From Bin76 sp963665765 (lineage in GTDB: Bacteria > Actinomycetota > Acidimicrobiia > Spongiisociales > ZC4RG35): a stretch of 64,000 bases of DNA. The DNA is taken from NCBI GenBank assembly GCA_963665765.1, contig OY762464.1, forward strand, positions 1,488,001 through 1,552,000. Direction: 5' to 3'. The notes below the pieces were generated by a model, which was given only the letters and a program-made list of their open reading frames with translations, was not told the origin of the DNA and did no database searches. This document shows positions 16,804 through 26,443 of this stretch, piece by piece. Every line of letters starts with the position of its first letter. Position 1 is the first letter of the stretch. The translations under genes and the position numbers were made by a program.

Positions 16804-18158
16804 CTCTCTGGGAAGGACGACTCGGAGGAGTTCCCTCTTCGGAGATGTGGGACTTCACCGTCTCCCCCACCGATCGGCGCCTGCTCGCCGACGATGTCGA
16901 GGGTTCTGTGGCCCATGTGGCGATGCTCGGGAAAGTGGGCATACTGTCCAGGGAGGAGACGGAGGTCATCACGTCGGGGCTTTTGGCCATCGCGGAAGAA
17001 GCCAGGGCCGGCGCCTTTGTCTTTTTGGAAACCGACGAGGATGTCCACTCGGCGGTGGAGCGCCGGCTGACCGAGTTGGTGGGCGAGGTGGGGGGCAAGC
17101 TCCACACCGGACGGTCACGAAACGACCAGGTGGCGCTGGATCTGGTTCTCTATATGCGGCGGGGCGCCGCCCGACATGAGCAGGGTCTGGCCCGGTTGTG
17201 CCTGGTGCTGGTGGAGGTGGCGGCGCGGTTGGACGCCGACCTGGTGGTTCCCTCCTATACCCATCTGCAGCAGGCCCAGCCCACCCTGCTTGCCCATCAT
17301 CTTCTGGCCTATGCGCACATGGTGGCCCGCGATCGCCAACGTTTCCTGGACCTGGGCGCCCGCTTGGACTGTTCCCCCCTGGGGGCCGGCGCCTCGGCGG
17401 GATCATCGCTGCCGATCTCGCCGGAGATATCCGCCGAGCTGCTGGGAATGTCCCGGGCCTTTGCCAACTCTTTGGAGGCAGTGGGTTCCCGGGACCGGGC
17501 GTCGGAGTACGTATGGTGCTGTGCCCGAGCACTGGTGTCGCTTTCCCGCCTGGGAGAGGACCTGATCCTGTGGTCCACGCGGGAGTTCGGCTGGATCACC
17601 CTGGCCGATGAGTTCGCCACGGGCTCCTCGGCGCTGCCGCAGAAGAAGAATCCCGATATTGCCGAATTGGCGCGGGGAAAGGCGGCGGGGGCCATCGGTG
17701 GGCTGACGGCCATGCTGGCCTTGGAAAAGGGTTTGCCGATGGCCTACAACCGTGACCTGCAAGAGGACAAGGAGCATCTCTTCGGGGTCGACGACGATCT
17801 GGCGGGCGCCGTCTCCGCGCTGGCCGGGCTGCTGGCGTCGGTCCGGTTCCATCCACCCCCGCCCGCTCCGGAGACCGCCGCTTTGGATTTGGCCGAGGCG
17901 CTGGTTGGCCGAGGAGTTCCTTTCCGGGAGGCCCATCGGGCAACGGGTGCAATCGCCGCCCGCCTGGCAGCCGAAGGCCGGGATTTTTCCTCCCTCGGTT
18001 CCGCTGATCTCGCCAATGCTCATCCCGGCTTCAAGCCTTCCGACCTGGATCTGCTTGATCCGGTTATCTCGGTTAATCGCCGCGCCACCCCCGGGGGAGG
18101 CAGTCCCGAAAGCGTTTCCGCCCAGATCGCCGACCTGCGCGCCGAGCTGTTCAGTTAG
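16800..18158 (+). CDS. argH: argininosuccinate lyase
   Basis: ArgH splits argininosuccinate into arginine and fumarate. The 452-residue fumarase/aspartase-superfamily protein has DEDVHSAVERRL, the TGRSRNDQVALD motif, YTHLQQAQPTLLAHHLLAY with the catalytic His, and the signature GSSALPQKKNPD with the catalytic Ser loop. It is the last gene of the arginine operon and is followed by hairpins that may end transcription. Confidence 0.97.
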   Translation: MTLWEGRLGGVPSSEMWDFTVSPTDRRLLADDVEGSVAHVAMLGKVGILSREETEVITSGLLAIAEEARAGAFVFLETDEDVHSAVERRLTELVGEVGGKLHTGRSRNDQVALDLVLYMRRGAARHEQGLARLCLVLVEVAARLDADLVVPSYTHLQQAQPTLLAHHLLAYAHMVARDRQRFLDLGARLDCSPLGAGASAGSSLPISPEISAELLGMSRAFANSLEAVGSRDRASEYVWCCARALVSLSRLGEDLILWSTREFGWITLADEFATGSSALPQKKNPDIAELARGKAAGAIGGLTAMLALEKGLPMAYNRDLQEDKEHLFGVDDDLAGAVSALAGLLASVRFHPPPPAPETAALDLAEALVGRGVPFREAHRATGAIAARLAAEGRDFSSLGSADLANAHPGFKPSDLDLLDPVISVNRRATPGGGSPESVSAQIADLRAELFS

Positions 18159-18273
18159 ACCGGAGCGGCATGCCGGGGCGCCGGATGCGCCTTTGGCACA
18201 GGGCAAGGAGGGACTCGCTCTCCCGGCGGTGTCCGGCGAAGCCCACCGGCGAATCCCATCCCTGCCCGGCACG

Positions 18274-18323
18274 GGTCCTTCTCCGTGTCGGACCGGACGA
18301 GCAGCATCGGTAAGGGCCGATGA
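18274..18323 (+). terminator. two small hairpins after argH
   Basis: GGTCC (18274-18278) can pair with GGACC (18290-18294), and CATCGG (18306-18311) with CCGATG (18318-18323) across a 6-base loop followed by ATTTCTT. The second could act as a weak intrinsic terminator for the arg operon. Neither has a strong T-tract. Confidence 0.4.
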
Positions 18324-18330
18324 TTTCTTG

Positions 18331-18392
18331 GGGCGCCACCGGGCGGGCAACCAAGGTTTGGGCGTTAGCCAAACCCCGGCCCGGACGCCCCT
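18331..18392 (+). ncRNA. candidate structured leader before amino acid transporter
   Basis: A nested set of perfect stems lies 42 bases before the transporter start. GGGGCG (18331-18336) pairs with CGCCCC (18387-18392), CCGGGC (18340-18345) with GCCCGG (18380-18385), and GGTTTGG (18356-18362) with CCAAACC (18370-18376) over a 7-base loop. I do not recognise a known riboswitch class. It could be a cis-regulatory element, an attenuator or simply a stable hairpin. Confidence 0.45.
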
Positions 18393-18434
18393 CGGAACCT
18401 AGACTCGGGGCAACCCCACAGCAACCTCGCACAG

Positions 18435-19979
18435 ATGCGAGACCAAGTGCATCAAGTGAACCAACCAAGCCTGGCTCCCCCCACCCGACCTCCGTTTTGG
18501 CGTAACGCCACCTTCCTCAAATGGGCCGCGCAGATCGGGGCGCTGGTGGGGGTGGCGGCGCTTGGTTTTGTGCTGATCGGGGAGGCTCTGTCCAACATGA
18601 GAGCCCAGGGGCTGTCCCTTGATTGGGACCTTTTGACCGACCCGCCGGGCATCCAACTGGGAGAGGGGATTTTCACCCATCCCGAGACCGGACTGGAGGC
18701 GTTCTACACCGGGGCGGTCAATATGCTACGGGTGGCCTTGTCGGGAATCGTGGCCGCCACCCTGGTGGGACTGGTGGTGGGGGTGTCCCGGCTCTCCTCC
18801 AACTGGTTGGCGTCGAGACTGGCCACGGTTTTCGTGGAGACCTTCCGAAACATTCCCGTGCTGGTGCAGGTGGTGTTCTGGTTCTTCTTTGCCTCCCTCC
18901 TCTTTCCCTCCCTCAGGCCCGACAGCTCGGGCCCCATTCCGGGATGGCTGCTGGTGAGCCGCAAGGGAGTGTCTTTCGCCTGGCCTTTTCCCCAGGAGAC
19001 CTTCTGGCAATGGGCGGTGTTCTTGGTGGTGGGCCTTTTGTTGGCCCGTCGAGTCTATCGCCGACGCCTCTTTCGAGTCGAGGAGGCCGGAGAGGACGCG
19101 CGGCCTTTGACCTGGGCGGTGGTGGTGCTGTTGGTGGTCGCCGCGGTGGGATGGTACGCCCATCCGTTGGCGGGGGCGGTGGGATGGGCGTTCGGAGGAG
19201 TGGCCGCCTCGGTGAGAGCAATACCGCTATTGGCCTATCAGGTGATCCTGGCGGCAATTTCCATTTATTTCGGCCAACGTTGGATCCGCCGTTTCCTGGA
19301 CTCCCGCCGCAGTCCGGCCGGCCTCGCCAAGCTCACCGACGACGACTACTTTCGGATGGTCATGGCGGGCTTGGTGGGGATCGTCGGCGCCGCCGCGCTG
19401 CTGATGCTGCCGGGGATCACCGAGCTGGGAACCGAGTTGGTCGGCTCGTTGCTGGAGTTCTTCGACCGAAAGTTCGACTTTCTCCGCATCGGCGCCCCCC
19501 TGGCCTGGGGTCAGCCGTCGGTGGAGCTCCCCGGACGGTTCCCGCAGATTGCCGACACCGGCATGACCATGACCCCCTCCTTCTTCGGGATCTGGATGGG
19601 AGTGACGCTTTATACGTCTGCTTTTGTAGCCGAGATCGTCAGAGGCGGCGTTCTCTCGGTTCCCAAAGGCCAGAGCGAGGCGGGATACGCGCTGGGGCTG
19701 CGGTGGGGACAGCTTTTCAGGATGGTGATCCTCCCGCAGGCCTTCCGGGTAATACTCCCTCCCTTGGGCAATCAATACCTGAATCTGGCCAAGAACACCT
19801 CGCTGGGCATCGCCGTGGCCTTCCCGGAGATGGTGCAGGTTGGCCAGACCATGTTCAATCAGACCGGTGACACCATCCAAGTGATCCTCTTGTGGATGGG
19901 TTTCTATCTGTCGATCAGTCTGCTGCTCTCGGCGCTGGTCAACTACTACAACCGGCGGACCCGACTGGTGGAGCGGTAG
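18435..19979 (+). CDS. polar amino acid ABC transporter permease (AapQ-like)
   Basis: This 514-residue permease belongs to the His/Glu/Gln/Arg/opine family. It has an N-terminal part with ALSGIVAATLVGLVVGVSRLS and TFRNIPVLVQVVFWFFFASL, a long central insertion with extra hydrophobic segments (about 185-320), then the transport core with YTSAFVAEIVRGGVLSVPKGQSEAG. The coupling motif is EAGYALGLRWGQLFRMVILPQA. The long insertion is typical of AapQ/BztB-type general amino acid permeases. The start is taken at ATG 18435, where ribosome-binding support is weak; GTG codons shortly downstream are alternatives. The second permease starts at the base after its stop. Confidence 0.9.
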   Translation: MRDQVHQVNQPSLAPPTRPPFWRNATFLKWAAQIGALVGVAALGFVLIGEALSNMRAQGLSLDWDLLTDPPGIQLGEGIFTHPETGLEAFYTGAVNMLRVALSGIVAATLVGLVVGVSRLSSNWLASRLATVFVETFRNIPVLVQVVFWFFFASLLFPSLRPDSSGPIPGWLLVSRKGVSFAWPFPQETFWQWAVFLVVGLLLARRVYRRRLFRVEEAGEDARPLTWAVVVLLVVAAVGWYAHPLAGAVGWAFGGVAASVRAIPLLAYQVILAAISIYFGQRWIRRFLDSRRSPAGLAKLTDDDYFRMVMAGLVGIVGAAALLMLPGITELGTELVGSLLEFFDRKFDFLRIGAPLAWGQPSVELPGRFPQIADTGMTMTPSFFGIWMGVTLYTSAFVAEIVRGGVLSVPKGQSEAGYALGLRWGQLFRMVILPQAFRVILPPLGNQYLNLAKNTSLGIAVAFPEMVQVGQTMFNQTGDTIQVILLWMGFYLSISLLLSALVNYYNRRTRLVER

Positions 19980-21725
19980 ATGAGTCTGCAGCCGCACGAG
20001 TTGCCCCGCCCCTCCGAGCCACCCCCCAAGGCGCTGCGCTCCACCGGGATCAACTGGATGCGCCGCAACCTTTTCAATTCGGTGTTCAGCGGAGCCCTTA
20101 CCGTCCTTTTGACGGTGGGTTTGTTGGTGGGGATCCTGGCGGTCCTCCGCTTCCTCTTCAGCCCGGAGCGGCGTTGGGAAGTCATCCCCCCCAACGCCGT
20201 CAACTACGCGGTGGGCTCCTATCCCCGCGAGGATTTGGCCAATGTGTGGCGGTCGGTGTGGATCATCGCCGCCCTGGCCGGGCTTTCCACGGTGTTCTGG
20301 GGTCTGGGGGGTCGGGTTTCGTTGATAAGGACTTTGGCAGCGGTCCGGGCCGCCGGGGTGACCGTGTTGGTGGTGGGGGCCCTGTCGCTCTGGTCTCCGG
20401 CCGGTTTCGCAGTCAGATCTTGGTTGGTCTGGGGTGGGGCCTTTCTGGCCGCCGCGGGTTGGGCGGGCATGAGATCCATTCGCGAGGACCGGACCTTTTC
20501 GGCGGCGAGTGCTCTGGCGGCGTTGCTTTTGGGCGGACTGGCGATCGGGTGGTTTCTGCTGGACGCGGTAGCTGCCCAATGGCATGGGCGGTTGGTGGTG
20601 ACCGCCCTGCTCTTGTTGGCCTTCCATTGGATCGGACGCCTGGCCGGAACCCGCATCTCGGAACAGACCATGAAGAGAGGGACCACCCTGCTGTGGCTGC
20701 TCTCCTTTCCGGTCATTTACCTGCATGTCCAGCGCAGTCCCCGTTTGGTCTGGGAGGAGGTGACCCCCTGGCTTCCCTGGGCGGGCTTGGTGGTGGTGGC
20801 CGGCCTGGCGGTGATCGGGTTGGTGAGCCGTCTGGGCCGGGAGCAGGCGGCGGCGGTGAACTTCCTGCTGGGAGGGGTGGCGATCCTGTCCTGGGCTGTG
20901 CAATGGCCGATGGCCATCCGGGTGCTGGCCCTGCTGTTGACGTTGTTCTCCCTGGCCACGCCCACCTTCGCCGCCAGCCCCCAGTCTCGAAGGATCTTTT
21001 ATTGGTCTTGGCTCGGGGGATCGCTGTGCTTGCTCTACTTCTTCCTGCTGGGAACGGGATCCACCGATCTCGCCACCCGAGGGGAATTCTTGGGCGGGTT
21101 CAACCTGACCCTCATGCTGGCGGTGGGAGGAATCGCCCTTTCCTTTCCGGTCGGGCTGGTTCTGGCGCTGGGACGGACCTCCACCATGCCGGTGTTCCGG
21201 CTGATGTCCACCGCCTACATCGAGGTGGTCAGAGGAGTGCCTCTCATCACCGTGCTGTTCTTTGCCGACAAGGTCATCCCCCGCTTCCTTCCCCAAGGGC
21301 TGGACTTCGCCGGCGAGGCAAAGGCGCTCCTGGCCATCGCGGCCTTCTCGGCGGCATACCTGGCGGAGAACCTGCGCGGCGGTTTGCAGTCGGTCTCCAC
21401 CGGACAGTTCGAGGCGGCCCGGTCTCTGGGGATGACCACCGCGCAAATGACCATGCTCATCACTCTGCCGCAGGCCCTGCGAGCAGTGATCCCCGCCATG
21501 GTGGGTCAGGCCATTGCCCTGTTCAAGGACACCTCCCTGGTAGCCATCATCGGCTTGGCCGACTTTCTGAGGGTGGCTCGCGACGTGGTGCCCAACCAAC
21601 CGGACTCCTTGGGGAGCATTCTGGAGAATCTGCTGCTGGCGGCGGTGGTCTATTGGATTTTTGCGTTCAGTTTCAGCCGAGCGAGCCTGCGGTTGGAGAA
21701 GCGACTGGGAGTGGGCACCCGCTAG
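19980..21725 (+). CDS. polar amino acid ABC transporter permease (AapM-like)
   Basis: This is the second membrane subunit, 581 residues, longer than typical AapM (about 380-430) because of an internal run of roughly seven extra hydrophobic segments (about 85-350) before the conserved core. The core begins at FNLTLMLAVGGIALSFPVGLVLALG, has STAYIEVVRGVPLITVLFF, and carries the ATPase-coupling motif FEAARSLGMTTAQMTMLITLPQALRA within about 475-505. With the first permease it forms a heterodimer served by the ATPase encoded next. The gene begins directly after the first permease's stop codon. The substrate is likely an L-amino acid; arginine is suggested only by the adjacent arg operon. Confidence 0.88.
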   Translation: MSLQPHELPRPSEPPPKALRSTGINWMRRNLFNSVFSGALTVLLTVGLLVGILAVLRFLFSPERRWEVIPPNAVNYAVGSYPREDLANVWRSVWIIAALAGLSTVFWGLGGRVSLIRTLAAVRAAGVTVLVVGALSLWSPAGFAVRSWLVWGGAFLAAAGWAGMRSIREDRTFSAASALAALLLGGLAIGWFLLDAVAAQWHGRLVVTALLLLAFHWIGRLAGTRISEQTMKRGTTLLWLLSFPVIYLHVQRSPRLVWEEVTPWLPWAGLVVVAGLAVIGLVSRLGREQAAAVNFLLGGVAILSWAVQWPMAIRVLALLLTLFSLATPTFAASPQSRRIFYWSWLGGSLCLLYFFLLGTGSTDLATRGEFLGGFNLTLMLAVGGIALSFPVGLVLALGRTSTMPVFRLMSTAYIEVVRGVPLITVLFFADKVIPRFLPQGLDFAGEAKALLAIAAFSAAYLAENLRGGLQSVSTGQFEAARSLGMTTAQMTMLITLPQALRAVIPAMVGQAIALFKDTSLVAIIGLADFLRVARDVVPNQPDSLGSILENLLLAAVVYWIFAFSFSRASLRLEKRLGVGTR

Positions 21726-21741
21726 CACGACGGAGACAGTC

Positions 21742-22494
21742 ATGGAAAACGGAACGACCAACGACATCATCATCTGTGAAAACGTCAAGAAATGGTTCGG
21801 GGACTTCCAGGCGCTGCGGGGCGTGACCGTCTCGGTGGCGGAGGGAGAAGTGGTGGTGATCATCGGGCCGTCGGGCTCGGGAAAGTCCACCTTCATACGT
21901 TGTATCAACCGGTTGGAGCAACATCAGGAGGGACGGATCATCGTGGGAGGAACCGAGCTCACCTCCGACGTGCGGAACATCGAGCGGATCCGGTCGGAGG
22001 TGGGGATGGTGTTTCAACAGTTCAACCTGTTTCCCCATCTCACGGTGCTGCAGAACATCACCCTCGCCCAGATCTGGGTGCGCAAGCGCACGCGGGCGGA
22101 GGCCGAGGAACGGGCCAGGGAACTGCTGGAAAGGGTGGGCATCCCCGAACAGGCCTCCAAATACCCCGGCCAACTCTCCGGCGGACAGCAGCAGCGGGTG
22201 GCAATCGCCCGATCCTTGGCCATGGATCCCAAGATCATGCTGTTCGACGAGCCGACCTCCGCCCTCGACCCGGAGATGATCAAAGAAGTCCTGGAGGTGA
22301 TGCAGGAACTGGCCCAAACCGGCATGACCATCCTGGCGGTCACCCACGAAATGGGGTTCGCCCGCGAAGTGGCCAACCGCATCCTCCTCTTCGACGAGGG
22401 CCAGATCATCGAGGAAGGCCCCCCGGCCCAATTCTTCAACAATCCCCGCCATCCCCGCACCAGGATGTTCCTCAGCCAGATCCTCAGCCACTGA
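21742..22494 (+). CDS. polar amino acid ABC transporter ATP-binding protein
   Basis: This 250-residue ATPase of the GlnQ/HisP/AapP type energises the two upstream permeases. It has Walker A GPSGSGKST (42-50), the Q-loop in GMVFQQFNLFPHLTVLQN, the ABC signature LSGGQQQR, Walker B IMLFDEPTSALD and the H-loop AVTHEMGFAREVA. The start is ATG 21742, after a GGAGA-containing leader. It ends the transporter operon; the lower-GC insert begins 10 bases later. No periplasmic binding protein is encoded in the cluster. Confidence 0.95.
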   Translation: MENGTTNDIIICENVKKWFGDFQALRGVTVSVAEGEVVVIIGPSGSGKSTFIRCINRLEQHQEGRIIVGGTELTSDVRNIERIRSEVGMVFQQFNLFPHLTVLQNITLAQIWVRKRTRAEAEERARELLERVGIPEQASKYPGQLSGGQQQRVAIARSLAMDPKIMLFDEPTSALDPEMIKEVLEVMQELAQTGMTILAVTHEMGFAREVANRILLFDEGQIIEEGPPAQFFNNPRHPRTRMFLSQILSH

Positions 22495-22503
22495 GGCCCT
22501 GGC

Positions 22504-23943
22504 GTGAACGCTGGCTTTCCTGCCCCCCTCGACTGGGATAAACGCGCAAAAGGCGTAACAGCTTTACCTGGTGGTTATGGCGGATATCTCACTTCCCTGA
22601 AGGACATCTGCGAGATTGTCAATGACCTTCATCCAACTCCTGTTGAACTGGCCGAGTTGTTACAGCAGCACTTTTCGGAAATACAAACTATGAAGTCCGC
22701 TCGCCAGCGAGGAGCGTTTTTGCGGAAGGCCGGCATACTCACCGTCAGGAGCGGACAGTGCTTTGTAAGTGGTGAGACTGAGAAGTGGATCAAGACCAGC
22801 GATGCCTCGTATGTGATTGGGTTGATGCATAGTCGACTTTGATTCATTGGCGAGATGCTGGCTGAACTACGACAACCCCTACACATTGAGGCAATACGTG
22901 CGGTGGCTGACACCAAGTTCGGGTTGAAGTGGAACACCAACACCCAGATTCAATTACGGAGGGGTTGGTTACAATCGGCAAAGCTGATCTCCGTAAATGA
23001 GGATCAGCAACTTGTAGCAACGGAGGCGGGTCGGAACCTCGTTTTCCGCCTAGATTTGCATTCTCCCCACGGAAAAACGCGTGGGCCTACTACGGGAACT
23101 GGTCCCAAAGATGTGGCCGAGGATAATAAAGTAGAGCAGTTGGCGATAGAAATTGTCGAAGTTTCGACAGATAGCAAGAATCCAGATCATTTGGAACGGG
23201 TGGTGAGGGACGCCTTTAGCTTCCTCGGGTTTCAAGCACGGTGGCTGGGTGGCTCAGGCAAAACCGATGTTTTGTTGGACGCGCCTGCTGGTCCTGACGA
23301 GTCATACCGAGTTGCTATTGACGCCAAGACAGCCGGGTCTGGAACTCTTTCGGATCACCAAGTTGATTGGATGACTCTAACGGAACACCGGAAGAAACAT
23401 CAGGCGGACTACTCCATGTTGGTAGGCCCTCAGCCTTCATCCGGTCGGCTGATGAAGAGAGCCGAAGAGCGCCAGGTGGCTGTTCTCTCCGCTAGCCTGC
23501 TGGCGGGCCTTTGCCGGCAACATGCGGAGGCGCCTCTAGGGTTATCGGACTATCGATCCCTTTTCGCTAAGCGGCGAAACGATGGAGAATGGATGCCTCG
23601 AGGTGGTGAGGTCGACACCTCCGGTCTGGACGAAGTAGCTGAGGAAGGGCCACAGATGCGTCGTCTGGTCACAGCAGTTGTGAATGTCCTTTCGGAGCGT
23701 TGCAAGGTAGTCGGTCCCCTCCGGGCTCGCGATCTCTGGCTCATAATGCTCGAAAGAGGCGAAGTTGCAGAAGGAAGCTCCAAGGACGAAATACAGAGCT
23801 TGCTCGGAATGCTTGCCCACCCCTTGGTCCGCGCGGTAGACGGGGACGCCGAGAACGGCTACGTCCTATCCTCCAAACCGGCCGTTACGAGGATGCGGTT
23901 GCAGCACCTTGCTGAAGCCATAGCTCTGGAGACCGACTCCTAG
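22504..23943 (+). pseudogene. restriction-endonuclease-like protein interrupted by an in-frame TGA
   Basis: Two same-frame pieces (22504-22842, 112 residues; 22855-23943, 362 residues) are separated only by TGA at 22840-22842 and four sense codons. Read through, they give one protein of about 479 residues in which LMHSRL and FIGEMLAEL join smoothly. A CGA (Arg) to TGA change would explain the break. The N-terminal half looks like winged-helix repeats (QRGAFLRKAGIL and QIQLRRGWLQSAKLI). The C-terminal half has a PD-(D/E)xK-type core, GGSGKTDVLLDAP then YRVAIDAKT, as in FokI/Mrr-like nucleases. GC content and codon use are visibly lower than the flanks, and no methyltransferase is adjacent. The second piece could still be made from its own ATG. 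Confidence 0.75.
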
Positions 23944-23960
23944 CGTGTTCCTGGCGCTTT

Positions 23961-23977
23961 GCCCCTTAGTGCGGGGC
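23961..23977 (+). terminator. short GC hairpin after the nuclease-like gene
   Basis: GCCCC (23961-23965) and GGGGC (23973-23977) form a hairpin with a 7-base loop, 18 bases after the stop codon. There is no clear T-run, so termination is only possible. Confidence 0.35.
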
Positions 23978-24129
23978 GAATCATCAGCTTTACGGGTTTT
24001 TTACCTTCGGGTCGGCAGGCTGGCGATAGCCCCTTCGAGGAAATCTCAGCTTCATGCGACTCCTTGTAGCGTTATGGTGGAGTGAGGTAGAAGCGGGGAA
24101 CGACCTATGACGACCGGAGGAGGGAAGAG

Positions 24130-24318
24130 GTGAGTGACAAAGGCTACATGATTCGGGGCAAGAAGCGAGCCCCCAAGGTTTATGGAGTGGGCCGGGTGTG
24201 CGCGGAGCAGAGTTGCGGGGTGAAGCTAAACCGCTACAACCGGCGGGAATACTGCTACAACCACGCTCCTGTCCGCTATCCCCGAGTCCGGGGAAGGGTG
24301 CTGCCGGACAACGCCTGA
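24130..24318 (+). CDS. small Cys/His-rich protein of unknown function
   Basis: This 62-residue basic protein starts at GTG 24130, with an excellent ribosome-binding site (GGAGGAGGG at 24117-24125). It has CAEQSCGVKLNRYNRREYC followed by YNH, giving Cys-x4-Cys-x11-Cys-x2-His, a pattern that could hold one zinc ion. Similar Cys/Cys-Leu-x-Arg-Tyr-Asn-Cys/His modules occur in short actinobacterial proteins without assigned function. It ends 7 bases from the convergent acs gene. It may belong to the lower-GC insert or to the host; nucleic acid binding is a guess. Confidence 0.7.
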   Translation: MSDKGYMIRGKKRAPKVYGVGRVCAEQSCGVKLNRYNRREYCYNHAPVRYPRVRGRVLPDNA

Positions 24319-24325
24319 GAGCGGG

Positions 24326-26275
<1,950 letters not shown>

Positions 26276-26443
26276 GGTGCGCTCCTTCTTAGTTCTGCGT
26301 GACGCTCCCCGAATTTAGGGAGGCGCGTGACACAATCGGTCGGGGTGGCCTTCCGATATGACCATGGTAGATGACCGCGCGGGTGGCGGGGAAAGGCCCA
26401 CCGGGCGGGGAGGGGCGATCGGGTGGGTCTCGGGTGGTCCGGT

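Noticed and set aside
19227..21908. 893-residue open frame on the minus strand opposite the amino acid permeases
   Set aside because: It lies antisense to two clearly identified permease genes and the ATPase start. Its product is a Gln/His/Pro/Gly-rich sequence with no domain, as expected from the complement of GC-rich codons.
22840..22842. Selenocysteine or stop-codon recoding at the in-frame TGA
   Set aside because: TGA is the normal terminator of several genes in the window, no selenocysteine signal is evident, and homologous spacing suggests Arg, not Cys, at that site.
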